A DNA stretch of 64,000 nt from Pilasporangium apinafurcum (GCA_001600495.1 BCKE01000001.1:15715-79714); one strand, 5' to 3'; positions 9,987 to 20,785 are shown, numbered from the stretch's first letter. Notes: generated from the letters alone by a model not told the origin. Made by a program: numbers and translations.

Positions 9987-11225
9987 TTATAAATTATGCG
10001 TATTAACACGGTAACCGAAAAGCTCCTGACGCAACTCAATGAGCTCTTCTTTGCGCTCGCGGATGTACGTGCGCAATACGGAGCTACCGAAAGGGAAGTT
10101 CCGGATCGCGTTGATTTTCTCCTTGACTGCATCTGTCCACTCCGTCAAAAGCACTGATGCTGGTTTCTGATGCTCATTAGCTGCCAAAAGTGCTTTAGAA
10201 GGCAGCCATTCGAAGACATTGTCCGGATCAAATGTGGCTGGTTCTTCCGTCAGCTCTTCATATTCTTCCGGTGTTGGTTTCTGCTCCCTAGTCTCTGTTA
10301 ATCCTATAGAATCACTCGCTGGGGGTGATGATGAAATATCGTCGCTTTTCTTTGGTGGCTCTTCTGTTTGCTCATTTTCTGAAATGAGTGGTGCGACATA
10401 AATATTTGCAGCGTCATGTCTCGGCTCGGTCAACGTCATCCCTGGCTCAATATGAGATGATTCCGGTAACGGTTCGCTAATAAGTTTCGCCGGTACTGTT
10501 GTCAACAATGGGGTCGAGTCATCATGGAGAGCTTGCTCGCTTGAATGCTCTGGGCTCGCTGGAGACGACTTAATTGCTGCCTTAGCCTTGAGCAAAGCCA
10601 GGAGATTTGCGATGTTTGGAGGAAGTTGATTTGGCACCTCCTCAGTATCAGAGAGAGCAGTTGGAATTTTAGTTTGCTCCAATCTGGATTCAATTTTTAG
10701 TTCCTCAGGACGAGACAAGTCCATTGTTGTCTTCTCCGTGGACTCCACCACGCTTGGAGAATTTTCGCCAAACGCAGGTATGGAATCGACAATTGTAGCA
10801 CCCATGTGTGCAGACAGCAACGCGTCTTGAGCATCACCAGCACGCTCTTTTTGGTTATCCGTTTCGTCTTTACGGTCCTCCATGGTAGAAATTTCATCTT
10901 TTAGTTTCTTCGGCATATCTTTCACAGGCTGTTCCGTTCTTGCTTCTTCCAAAGCCAACGATCCTTCCACCAACTCTTCCGGTCTTACTTCTCGCGACTC
11001 AATCGTGTGAGCTGGAGATGGGACTTGCGTTGGCACTTGGATTGTGCGTGATAATGGCTCTACAGAGCAGGGAGTGGGATTGCTAGGATCGCCATTGTCC
11101 TCCTCATGATCCTGCATATTCGGTTGGTGTAAAGTTCTCTCTACGATTCCATCCAGCGACATAGAAGGGAAATAATACGCAGAGTTGAAGATGAATACAG
11201 CGATGACGACAAGATTGAGCACCAT
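9987..11225 (-). CDS. Acidic low-complexity protein with N-terminal membrane anchor
   Basis: Not recognised. It is 412 residues from the first ATG at 11225; a GTG codon at 11240 is in frame but unlikely as start. Residues about 2-18 (VLNLVVIAVFIFNSAYYF) form one hydrophobic segment, either a signal anchor or a cleavable signal. The rest is rich in Glu, Pro, Ser and Thr with no obvious fold until the C-terminal 80 residues, which contain tryptophans and a basic/acidic helix (TYIRERKEELIELRQELFG). The predicted topology puts a long disordered acidic domain on one side of a membrane. No introns. Confidence 0.6.
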   Translation of the reverse strand: MVLNLVVIAVFIFNSAYYFPSMSLDGIVERTLHQPNMQDHEEDNGDPSNPTPCSVEPLSRTIQVPTQVPSPAHTIESREVRPEELVEGSLALEEARTEQPVKDMPKKLKDEISTMEDRKDETDNQKERAGDAQDALLSAHMGATIVDSIPAFGENSPSVVESTEKTTMDLSRPEELKIESRLEQTKIPTALSDTEEVPNQLPPNIANLLALLKAKAAIKSSPASPEHSSEQALHDDSTPLLTTVPAKLISEPLPESSHIEPGMTLTEPRHDAANIYVAPLISENEQTEEPPKKSDDISSSPPASDSIGLTETREQKPTPEEYEELTEEPATFDPDNVFEWLPSKALLAANEHQKPASVLLTEWTDAVKEKINAIRNFPFGSSVLRTYIRERKEELIELRQELFGYRVNTHNL

Positions 11226-11801
11226 AAATACCCTATGCACATACCACGTGCAAATATCACGACACTAGCTGGGGGAAAATCACAACACTTTTTTAAACCA
11301 CGCACCATATCCATCCTCTCGGTCGATTTGTTTGGGATTTGTTGCCTGTGTCAGATTTGCGGGTGTGCATAGGCTTGTGGAGTCCTTTACTATCGTCGTC
11401 ATCATCAGTTATGGGTCGTACATAACCCTTCTTCTTGTCAGACGCACGACTCCATACAGGCATGATCGATTGAATGCTAGCCACACACAGACCACAGGTG
11501 TTGATGTTACTCTGCACTACTAGGATGCAGTAAAATACTGCAAGTATCGATGTCGTTTCATCTATGAAGGGGCGGATCTGACTGTTGATAGATCGTGTCT
11601 CCACCAGATATTCTGAAAATGGAAATTTGAGTTTGAAAAGCCTTCACTGGCAACACCGTCTATCCATGCAGCGATGTAAACACTGGGATTTATGATGAAA
11701 TCACCCCTCAAGAATTCAAAGCGATCAGATGAGTTTTATGCTTTCATCGAGGCTAACATTACAATCTACCGTCTCGAAGAAGCATACATTCTCGACAGGG
11801 T
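11226..11801. other. Intergenic region with a doubtful small ORF
   Basis: On the minus strand an open frame starts at an ATG at 11463 and ends at 11293 (56 residues: MPVWSRASDKKKGYVRPITD, then a five-Asp run). It has a coding-like basic/acidic composition but no known family; a GTGCGT donor-like site near its end leaves open a spliced continuation. Otherwise nothing was recognised. Confidence 0.3.
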
Positions 11802-12268
11802 TTAGTACGGGTCAGACTCATTCAGCCATTTATCCAATCCCTTGAGTGGCTTGGCCTGCTTCACTGCCTTCTTGTGCTCGGCGATCTTGTTCGGCATGTT
11901 TGCCAGTGCCGCTTGGACCTTCTTAACACTGTAGCAAAACCAACAAACACCAAATGCCAACCTGTCAATTCATTGATTACTTCCAAGAAGCTACCAATGC
12001 ATGGAACGTACCGCTCGAACTCGTTTCGCTCGTGGAGATGACCCTTTGGTGGCCGCATCACATGGTGCTTCTGAGGCTTGTCCCAGGTTTCCAGCCAGCC
12101 ACCCTTGCCCTCGATCCACTGGCCCACCAGTCCGTTTCTCTGCGCGTGTTTCTTCACCATTGCAACCTTGCGGCCGGAAATCATCGGTTGCTTCCACTTC
12201 CCATCGACAAACTTTGGCCTCATGGCGGCTTCGGCTTCCGCCGCGGACATGCGGAGCAGACGCTGCAT
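11802..12268 (-). CDS. Mitochondrial large-subunit ribosomal protein mL59
   Basis: Component of the mitochondrial ribosome large subunit. Exons on the minus strand are 12268-12012 and 11928-11802, giving 127 residues. The region PPKGHLHERNEFERVKKVQ and the Lys-rich helix after it match the fungal mL59 (yeast MRPL25) pattern of PKGH, then an alternating Lys/Glu helix. Upstream, RPKFVDGKWKQPMISGRK followed by a short helix fits the same family. The N-terminus is short; an additional upstream exon coding a fuller presequence cannot be excluded. Divergent from the SS18-like gene. Confidence 0.7.
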
Positions 12269-12469
12269 CGTGTTTTCTGTGTCTTCTTTCTGCAACCACA
12301 ACAAGCTGAGGCGATGATGGAATGGCTGGGTGGTCTCATCGAATTATAACCAATAGTATTTCTAAATTAATAATATTAACCAATAATATAGTCTCGTACT
12401 TATGGGAGTTGCTCTAGGAAGGCTACTGTAGGCGCGAAGTTTATTTTGAACACACGGCAACTCGCACAG
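12269..12469. promoter_or_regulatory. Divergent promoter of mL59 and SS18-like genes
   Basis: This is a 201-base region between the two start codons. The nine-base element TAACCAATA occurs twice in the same orientation, at 12347-12355 and 12377-12385, exactly 30 bases apart. Each holds a CCAAT box. The rest is AT-rich. Confidence 0.5.
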
Positions 12470-13442
12470 ATGCAAGCGCCAGTAGGAATGCAAAAAGTGG
12501 TGATGAATCGTCCATACGGTGGCCGACCGGAGGAAACAGAGGTGAAGGATGTCACAACAGAAGAGATTCAGGTGGGTATGTTATCTATTCTTTATTCTGT
12601 GTGGTAGAATGGCTAAGCGTCGGGTTACTTTTATTGAGTAGGCGATGTTGGATGAAAACTCGGCATTGATCGTCGACATCATTGGACTGAACAACCAGAT
12701 CAAGCATGGCAAAGGCACTACACAGCTGAGCGAACTCACAGAGAAATTGGACAAGAAACGCAAGAAGCTCAACAAAAATTTGATGACGCTGGCGAAATGG
12801 GCCGACGAATCTTCCGACGCATCTCCCCGTCCAGCCGCACCACCTGCAGCATACATGGCACCACCTCAAGTCCAACAATATGCGGCACGCGGGATGCCTA
12901 CGAGTCAAATGGCCGGAAATCCTATACAGCCCATGGGTCAAAATCAAACACAGGCTCAGATGCATGCGCAAGTGCAAGCTCAAGCAGCTCAGGCACGATA
13001 CACCCAGGCACAAGCGCAACTGCAAGCTCAGGCTCAAGCACTCGCTCGTGCACAGTACCAGGCGCGTCTCTCTTCGATGGGGGCACATCCACAATATGTC
13101 GGTGCTATGGCTGGCGGCAATCCTCAGCATAGATACCACGACGGTGGAATGGCATATGGAAATCCTGCTGCGGCTCCGATGATGCATGCAGGTCAAATGA
13201 ATGGTCCCATGGGAACAGGAACGTATGCGCCGATGGGGACTGCGGCTATGGGATATCCTCAGAATTTTGGCATGATGCCTCATCATATGCAACAGCAACA
13301 GCAGGCTCCACAACAACCTCAGCAACAACGCATGAGTCCAGGACCCATGGTACCAGGGATGAATGCGAATGTCCCAATGCAAATGCCAGCACCGCTTCCC
13401 AATCCTGGTCATCTACCTGATAGTGGGCATCCTTCATCATAA
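12470..13442 (+). CDS. SS18/SSXT (GRF-interacting factor) family coactivator
   Basis: Transcription coactivator family; in animals SS18 is a SWI/SNF (BAF) subunit and in plants GIF proteins bind GRF factors. Exons are 12470-12571 and 12642-13442, giving 300 residues. The SNH domain spans about residues 30-85 and shows the family pattern: TTEEIQAMLDENSALIVDII, then a leucine-rich pair of helices ending LMTLAKWAD. The remainder is a Gln/Ala/Met/Pro-rich low-complexity tail (AQAQAAQARYTQAQAQLQAQ region, MxHHMQQQQQ), as expected for a QPGY-type activation domain. The long antisense open frame over it is composition-driven. Confidence 0.85.
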
Positions 13443-13614
13443 GTTGTGAATTGATAAATGAACAGATGCGTATGCTAAAGTGTGTTGTTGACATGTGGAG
13501 CAACTTGGTGATCTTTCTAAAATGGGAAATTATCATACAGAATATTACGATTACAAATGTCGATCCCTACTCCTAATTTCAATACTAAAATCAAGATAAT
13601 AAAGAATATCAAAA

Positions 13615-16600
13615 ATGGCGGGAACAACACTCACTCTTGACATCTGCACCACCCTCAATCAGTCCGAAAACGCAGACGAGGAGGACGACGACACTTTCGC
13701 GGCGATGGTGGCGACAAACGGTTTGGCCAATTGGCTCTGCCCCTCTACGCACCCATCGCAGCAGGAGGAGGAAAAAATGACCTCTTCACCAAAACCTGTG
13801 TCTCGGATTGCTGCAGTAGCGACGGCGACGGCAACGGCAACAGCTGGTGGGGCTGCCACGGATTCTCCTTTAGAAATCGCAACATTGACGCAATTGCGGA
13901 AAAAGGAGACAATCACGCGTATTAGTCCAGAGAAACGCGCGCTCGTGGAGGAAATTGACACTGAAGAGGATGACGGTGAATTTGACGAACGAGCGCACTG
14001 GTCACGGCGGTCTGTTCGCAAGAAAGCACGCTCCAACCGTCGGAAACTAGCAGCGGATAAGGCGCAACCGTCCATTGCTGCGTTCTACAAGCCCCAACAA
14101 GAAGTTTTGCCGACCGCGATAACCAGCACTATGACAACCACTGCTGCCGACTTATTCTCCAGTGCCAAAAATTCTGAAGCTGCGGAGGAAGAACTAGTTG
14201 CTTTTGGTACTGTTTCAGCAAGTTTAGAATCGATCGAAACATTTGATGATTCAGAGGATTGTCCAATGGATACAGCAAAAAGTGACGACCTACCCATTTC
14301 ACCATCCGTACATCAATCCTCCACTAGCGTGACTGAAACCACTACGAATGGCAATCGTCCCAAGCGTCAGGCTGTACTAAGAGCAGAGGCATTGCAACAG
14401 CAACAGAAGAACACGGCAATTAAAAAGGACGGAGATGACGCGATCGTGTTTACACCACCGCTGGGTAAGAAAATAAGAGGAACGAAGTCATCCATGGGAG
14501 GGAACACGACTGTAACGACTGGGTCAGTCAAAAAATCAACACCAGTGAACGTTATTTCATTGCTGGATAGCACGCCTCCAAATACAAAACCGAGTTCGTC
14601 CAGTGTTGGCCGTAAACGAAAGCTGGACATGGAAAAGAAGAAAATAGTAACTCCCAGTACAAACAGAGTGAGGAAGAAGGAATCGTTTTTCTTGAGTGAA
14701 CAGGAAAAGAAACAGCTGCAGGAAATCGAGGCAGTGACTACGTTTCGAGATCAACTGCGGCAGACACGTGAGAAAGATCTGGCATTTTTCTCAGGAAGGA
14801 CAGTGAATCCTTTTTTCCAGACGTTTGCAGAAAAGAAAACGAGAGAGCGATCTGGCAATTGCAGTGACGAGTCTATTGAGATCATTGACGATGATAATGG
14901 AACTCCAGAGCGAGCGAAAAATAAACCCAGAACAGGAACAAAATGGAGGAAAGCAGCACCTCGTTTTCCTTCAGCTCAACACGTTATTGCTATTAAGAAA
15001 TTGGGAACTGAAGAACTAGTCGTCCCGAAATCTGATTTGTTGAAGTTAAAGATGAATCACCCAGAGCCAATCTGTGTAGACGATGACGAACTAACTGCAT
15101 ACAATTGCATGGGAAATACGAATCACCGAGTGGATGTAGAGACGACGTTCTCTGATTTATTTTGGTTTCAGGACCAAGGGACAGAAATTGGAAAAGATAC
15201 CGAAGCAGTTGTAGGTTCTTCATCATTCCTTTCAGACGATGAATTTATTGACGACCTGGTGGAGCGATACCATTGCAAAGAAGAACGCGTCCGTGATTTA
15301 ATGAAGAGCCTGTTATGTGCACGTGCAAAACGCAAGGATAAAGAGCTGAATCTTTCGCTCGTGGATAAGTATCTCCCTGTTAATGCTAGTGGGATAGTGG
15401 GGAACAAAGAATCGCTGCATTTCTTATCTTCATGGCTGAGCGCATGGAAAAGTGGTGGTGATGAGCGTGATCGCCGTAGCTGTTTCCAATCGGAACTATT
15501 TGTGTTCGAAGAAGATGATAGCGAGGATGATGATGTGGGCGACCTTTGTCGATTGTTCGTTTTAGAAGGAGAATCTGGGTCTGGAAAGTCTGCAGCTGTG
15601 TACGCCTGTTCTGAAGAATTAGGCTATGAAGTTATCGAGATCAATGCTGCTCAGAATCGCTCGGGTAAAAACGTTGTTGATATTGCTGGTGAGGCAACGC
15701 AGTCAACACGCGTGCTCCACATTGGAGGTCCGACTGACAAGACGAAGAAAAGAAAGAAATTTAAGAAATCCAAACGAAAGAGCCTAGACGGTGACGCCAA
15801 ACCAACGGCGTCGCATTTATCGCTAGTTCTATTCGAAGACGTAAGTTTCAGTCCTCTTGCTTTTCTTTGGTCATATTCTGATGTTTTAATGCTACTTCTT
15901 ACTTTCTCTACAGATTGATTTGGTGTTTGACGAGGACAAAGGATTTTTGAACTCCGTATCCTCCATCGCGAAGCACTCGAAATGTCCAATCGTCATCACA
16001 TGTGCTCAACTTCCTGATGCATTCCCATCAAATCCGGCGCGTTTACGTCGCACGCTCCACCGACCTTCCACAAACGAATTCAGCACATGGATGATGCTCG
16101 TTGCGCGCTTAGAGCAGTTACCACTCTCGGACGGACTTGTCAATTCGATGGCGAAATTTTTCAAGTGCGACATTCGACACTCCCTACATTTCTTAGAGGC
16201 AAATCTTCATCGACTGGATCAGCAGCCAAAACTTATACCGCAATGGATTTGGCACCCAGAAGCAGAGAAGAGTTTGAAAAATCATCAAGCCCAAGTGGAC
16301 CCTATTGTAGTGACTAAAACGACAAATAACGGCGCAATCGAAACAGAAATGCGACAAATGATTCCAGGATGGATATTGTGGTCTCAGAGATCATTTGACG
16401 CAATGTCCAGCAACCTGCTACACGAAATGAGTGAATACAATATCAATAAATCCGAAGAAGAGAAAAGCAGACAAGAGAAAGAAGCAGATGCGGCACTGAT
16501 TGCAGACCTTGCTCAGGTCATGGACTCAGTTTCTGTTGCGGATATGTGGATGCAAGATGTACAGACACTACATCTGGAACCTGTAAGTAACAACCATAAT

Positions 16601-17272
16601 GACTGTATCTAGACAGATATACCCTGCTAACGATGTATCGACTCAGCAGGAATGTGTTTTCCAGCGTGAGAAAAAATGCTCGATGGCGCTTGATCTTCGC
16701 ATGGCCAGTCTCTCAATGCTGCTTGCACCCGATAGCGTTGGTGCTACAGTACTTCACAGCAAATCATCACAGCCAATGGATTGTATCAATCGAACGCTTT
16801 ATGCCTCACTTGCCGATGAAGAAAGGTGCAGACTTGGAATATTTTTGCGAATGTAAATGGGAGCTGAACTGATATCATGAACATGCCACTTCTAGAAGAG
16901 AGAAGAAGAGAACTTTTGCATCGATCGTACCCAAATTCAATTTGCCGCTTACATCTAAAGGGTACGTCCAAGCCACCGAAGATACTCATATACTGCAATG
17001 GTTCTTACGTGGGCATTATGTTGTGCTGTAGATGCTGTATGAGCGAAGAGCGGTTCGCGTTGGACTACATGCCATTGGTGGCACGGATCCTCAATTCTAC
17101 AGCAAACCAGCAAGAGAGCCGACGAAAAACTTCAAGACGAAATCACTATTTACGCGACGTGCTGACCGACCTGAGCGTCATCGAAGAACTGCAGAAAGTC
17201 AACACGTATATACAGCAGCCTGCTCAAGATCAGATCGTGGCCGCTTCTCCATCCACATCACCTTTGTCATAA
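13615..17272 (+). CDS. ELG1: PCNA-unloading clamp loader subunit Elg1/ATAD5
   Basis: Large subunit of the RFC-like complex that removes PCNA from DNA after replication. Exons are 13615-15840, 15914-16582, 16650-16825, 16896-16961 and 17032-17272, giving 1125 residues. The N-terminal half is disordered and charged, with PIP-box-like and SUMO-type acidic stretches possible but not proven. The AAA+ module begins near residue 640: Walker A GESGSGKSAA (about 650), then INAAQNRSGKNV, and Walker B LVLFEDID split exactly by intron 1. The C-terminal helical collar includes ALDYMPLVARIL. ATAD5 is favoured over RFC1 or CTF18 by the long N-terminus, no BRCT domain, and the FED(I/V)D box. Confidence 0.87.
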
Positions 17273-17375
17273 TAGAAATCCGTGTCATAAATCGTTATCC
17301 ATATCCTATAGTTGCAAACAACGATCCATCTCCTCTTATACGCGATAATTGACGCCACATGTTGGTCTCTATCGT

Positions 17376-17894
17376 CTATTCTGTTGTCTTCTTGACCTTC
17401 GCCACGCGCTTCGCACCACTATTTCCGCTTACTTCTTTCACGGACGCATCAATCTTTGTCTTGACGATTTGGCTTAAAGATGCATAGAAGCCTGCGTGGT
17501 CAGCGGGGGTGATCTACATGAATGACGAGCAGAAAAATAATTACGGGATGAGGAAGACCATGTCGTTAGTCTCATGCAACAAACAAGACATACCACTGTG
17601 CTGTATTTTTGCTTGTGGTGGTTGTTTCCGTATTTATACGCTCGGAAAAGCAGCACATGTTCACCTGTCACTTCCGCTGACTTCCGTACTCGATGTATTT
17701 TCGCTGCTGGGACTGGATCATGTATATAAAGTTAGAGGAAGCAAAGGCTGTTCGGGTGAACGACTGCTATTACTGAGGCGGAAGAAGCACACACCGCTTT
17801 TGCAGGTGATCACGACTGATCCCTTTGAGCCTTCTTCTGCTTTGTAAAACGCAGTCACCTTCCCCAGAAACGTCTCGGGCGTCACGACCACCAT
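17376..17894 (-). CDS. SRP14: Signal recognition particle 14 kDa protein SRP14
   Basis: Alu-domain protein of SRP; with SRP9 it gives elongation arrest during co-translational targeting. Minus-strand exons are 17894-17795, 17712-17594 and 17513-17376, giving 118 residues. The start ETFLGKVTAFYKA, then GSKGSVVITCKS fits the family pattern FLxxLTxLF, GSVxITxK. The middle exon ends KYSTV and the last begins ITPADHAGFYASLSQIVKTK, as in ISTVVxxKDxxxFxxxYxxxLK. The tail is Lys-rich. The overlapping frame starting at 17958 was discarded because it loses these motifs. Same strand as SAP18, 120 bases upstream. Confidence 0.85.
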
Positions 17895-18014
17895 CGTTAT
17901 TATCGCTTTGCTTGATCACACAAATGAGCAACTCATATGATACCCCCCAGAACTCCATATCGAATATGAGAGGGAACGTGCAACCTCACAGTTAATTCAA
18001 GTATATTCGTTACG

Positions 18015-18603
18015 TTAGTGAAGTATGACGATATCGAGGAAGTCGCCGGGCTGAAAGCGAAGACTTGCGAGTGTCTTGTCCTCATCAGCACTCTTGCGCC
18101 GATTCATGGTCACCCAGCCAGCTTTTCTCATGTCGACGCTAGATAAGAGAGACAAGATAACAGATCAAATCCATAAGAGTTGCATCAGATGTTGATATAA
18201 GCATGGATAACTGACCGCCCATTACGACTTTGACTGACGATTGAGATACCCATGCGCGTGTTGGGCTTTTGCGCCTCCGTATTGGAATCCTGTACGAGAT
18301 CTGCTATCTCACGTAACGTTGCATCTGGCCTGTGGTAAATTTGTATGCAGAATTTAGTGACATCTGGGCGAGATCGTCGTTGTCCTGAGTTGGAATCTCA
18401 CCACGTGTAGATGTGCAACTCGTTTGGAAGTGGGTTTTCCTCGAGTGATTCGTATTCTTCCTTTCTAATATAACAGACAGCGCCTCAGTATAATATTATC
18501 GCGACAAACACCATGAAATCTTTCATATATACCTGTGATGAGCACCAGTGTTGCAGAACACACGCAACAGAAATGGACAATGCTTCTCGCGATCCAGCAG
18601 CAT
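18015..18603 (-). CDS. SAP18: Histone deacetylase complex subunit SAP18
   Basis: Ubiquitin-fold protein of the Sin3-HDAC complex that also belongs to the ASAP complex linked to splicing. Minus-strand exons are 18603-18533, 18464-18402, 18329-18216 and 18138-18015, giving 123 residues. Family hallmarks appear in order: DREKHCPFLLRVF, ELHIYTWPDATLREIADLVQ, and at the end FQPGDFLDIVIL (family form FQIGDYLDIAI). The start is at the only Met before the conserved DRE motif, so the variable N-terminal arm is shorter than in animals. Its start faces that of mL53 across 151 bases. Confidence 0.93.
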
Positions 18604-18754
18604 TTTCCAACACCAACAACTTGCCTTCAAAAGCGCACCCACTCCAAATATACTCTTATAATAAATACCCCCTCAATAATATTGCAATAATTGATTTATA
18701 AAGGTTTACCACCAACATCGGAGTTGGTGGTCAATTGGTTCGTGGGCAATCAAC

Positions 18755-19310
18755 ATGGCAGCGAGAAATGCGATCCGCTTCGTCAAGTCCGTCAAGGTCT
18801 CCTTCTCCAGCTTCGATAAACGCGCCACTGGTGCATGGTAAGTACTTGAAATGAACGTACAAGACTGGCTCGCACTCGTTAATTCCACTGCTCTCTTTAT
18901 AGCGAATTCTATCGCCAAATGACTGCCGAAAAGGTCCGTGGTGTTTATGGGATTGCATTGGATCATGAAGTTGGTGGTTTACCTGTTTGTCTAATTATAT
19001 ATGTTACAATTTGAACAGACACGCGCGGTGAATCCAAAGGCTGAAGTGATGTATTCAACAACCTTGCAGGGATCGCAGCCGCTAATCAAGCTTGACTTCA
19101 GTACGTTTACATTCTATTTGCTTTTGCACAGCGTTGCAATGATTTGAGTCATATTTTCTTCTCTGCAAATTCTTCCGCTAATTAGTCAATGGATCGAAGC
19201 AATCGTTGGAGGTCCCAGACAAGAATGTGCGCGAAATTTTCGATGAGGTTGACTTCTTCTGCTCCCAAATAGAAACCGAATACGAACAGCAGGGCAAATC
19301 GATCGATTAA
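18755..19310 (+). CDS. MRPL53: Mitochondrial large-subunit ribosomal protein mL53
   Basis: Mitoribosome protein with a thioredoxin-like fold (L51/S25/CI-B8 superfamily). Exons are 18755-18837, 18903-18933 (31 bases), 19019-19100 and 19186-19310, giving 106 residues. AIRFVKSVKVSFSSFDKRAT matches the mL53 pattern RPVKxVxVxFxPF and is followed by EFYRQMTAEK. Exon 2 is assigned a GTCCGT donor because the next exon continues with TRAVNPKAEV, as in other members; using a later donor would break this. An ATTGG box lies at 18734-18738, only 17 bases before the start codon. Confidence 0.83.
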
Positions 19311-19550
19311 TGGAAGAGAGCACATGCTGCTTCTTTACTAGTAATCGAAATGGATTATCTAGGGTGTATGGATTTGAAGACGCTGACTAGAGCTTGCAAC
19401 TCTATCCAAGCATATGTGAAGATAGCGTTCATGTTTGAACGGGCGACCAATTCTGGTATTTGTCACGATATACCTAACTACGCTGGCATCATACCCATGT
19501 TATTCCGTAAAATAATTGTAGACATTTGTTTACACCAATTGCAGCGATCA

Positions 19551-20162
19551 TTACTGATCTATAGCTGCAATTTCTTCCTCCAATTCGGCTGGAAACTTTG
19601 GGTATGCAGCCTTCAACTTGAATTCTTCACCGCGTTCTATGGACAAACTCAACAAATGTTGTCGACACGTCCGACTGGAACCTACAATAAAGTAGGCAAA
19701 AGTATGTTTAGCATACACGCATGCAACAAATGCACCTTAATGTCCCTCTTTTCAGTCGTACCACACACACGGACCACTCGCACACGGATGTCTTGACTCT
19801 GATGATCTGTCACGAACACCAGTGACGTTTCAACCATCTTACATTGCTCACGTGCACATCGCACCGCTGCCAGCCGTGTGTGTTTGTTAAAATAGACAAC
19901 TAAGCGGGTAAGCAGCCGCCGTACGTTTATGAAGGTAGCACTTCATCAATTAGTCGCAATTCGGAGATATTAGTAGTTGTGCTAATGAAACCTGTTTACC
20001 TTGAAAGGCGTATTGCGACATTCCGACGCCAAAGTCACCATAGCTCTTTGCAATAGACTCCTTAATAAGAGTGGTGATATCCTCCTTTTGGATGACGAGC
20101 TTCCGCGCATTCACAGCGCCCGTCACTTCCACCACTAAATAGCGCGTCTTGAGTCGGACCAT
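19551..20162 (-). CDS. POP5: Ribonuclease P/MRP subunit POP5
   Basis: Protein subunit shared by RNase P (tRNA 5' processing) and RNase MRP (rRNA processing). Minus-strand exons are 20162-20000, 19899-19762 and 19681-19551, giving 143 residues. The start MVRLKTRYLVVEV, then LIKESIAKSYGDFGVGMSQY matches the POP5/Rpp14 fold, followed by LAAVRCAREQCKMVETSLVF and the family motif RTCRQHLL. Exon 3 is taken to begin at the TGTAG acceptor because this restores VCGSSRTC; a nearer CCAG acceptor would also stay open. Start codon is 71 bases from that of CSL4. Confidence 0.92.
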
Positions 20163-20233
20163 TCGTAGCTGCCCAATGGTACCGTGACTTCAATTTTAAC
20201 CAATCGTGACACCATAACAGTTATGGTGTCGCC
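20163..20233. promoter_or_regulatory. 71-base bidirectional promoter with perfect palindrome
   Basis: This is the region between the POP5 and CSL4 start codons. CCAAT occurs at 20173-20177 and 20200-20204. At 20208-20230 lies an exact inverted repeat: arm GACACCATAAC, one A, then its full reverse complement. It ends three bases before the CSL4 ATG. Confidence 0.65.
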
Positions 20234-20785
20234 ATGAATGGTAGTCATTTAGTGTATTGGTCAAGAATGAACACGAAATCCAGCGGGTTAGTAGCAGCGT
20301 TGGCGGTGCCTGGTCAGCGACTCACAGCGTTCCAGCCATTGAAGGCAGGACACGGTACGTATGTACACGACGGCGACATCTACGCATCCATTTTGGGGAC
20401 ATACACGATTTCAGAAACTGAAGTGACTGTCACTCGCGCACAGAAAGCGATCGGCTCAGCGCAAGTTCTGCGACTCAACGATGAGGTCATCTGCCGAATC
20501 GCCAAAGTGACATCTCGTCAAGTGCTCGTAGACATTATCTGCGTGGGTGACACCGTTTTACAAGAGTCCTTTCCGGGCACAGTCCGCGTGGAGGATGTGC
20601 GCAATCACGATATCGACAAGTTGGTCATGGAGGACATCTTCAAGCCTGGTATGCTCGTGAAGGCAGTCGTGCTATCATTCGGTGACACGCGGTCATATTT
20701 TCTCTCGACTGCGAAAGCAGGACTGGGTATCATTCGCGCGTCGTCATCACAAGAGGAAGAGAATATCGACATGGAAAAAGAATAG
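20234..20785 (+). CDS. CSL4: Exosome complex subunit CSL4 (EXOSC1)
   Basis: Cap subunit of the RNA exosome. It is intronless with 183 residues; the Met at residue 12 is an alternative start that lies nearer the conserved part. The N-terminal domain starts VPGQRLTAFQPLKAGHGTYV and continues YASILGTYTI; the S1 domain spans about residues 75-165 with LNDEVICRIAKVTSRQVLVD and the family motif DIFKPGMLVKAVVLSFGDTR, then YFLSTAKAGLGII. The usual zinc-ribbon C-terminus is replaced by a short acidic tail (SSQEEENIDMEKE), so the end is shorter than in most orthologues. Confidence 0.92.
   Translation: MNGSHLVYWSRMNTKSSGLVAALAVPGQRLTAFQPLKAGHGTYVHDGDIYASILGTYTISETEVTVTRAQKAIGSAQVLRLNDEVICRIAKVTSRQVLVDIICVGDTVLQESFPGTVRVEDVRNHDIDKLVMEDIFKPGMLVKAVVLSFGDTRSYFLSTAKAGLGIIRASSSQEEENIDMEKE

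Noticed and set aside
11226-11463. Joining the 56-residue ORF to the membrane-anchored protein as one spliced gene
   Set aside because: No donor/acceptor combination keeps the downstream frame open; left as separate.
12585-13412. 275-codon minus-strand open frame rich in His, Arg and Leu
   Set aside because: Antisense to the Gln/Met/Ala-rich tail of the SS18-like gene; composition artefact.
17770-17958. 62-codon ORF with ATG upstream of SRP14
   Set aside because: Frame differs from the one that codes the SRP14 motifs; ATG at 17894 gives the correct frame.
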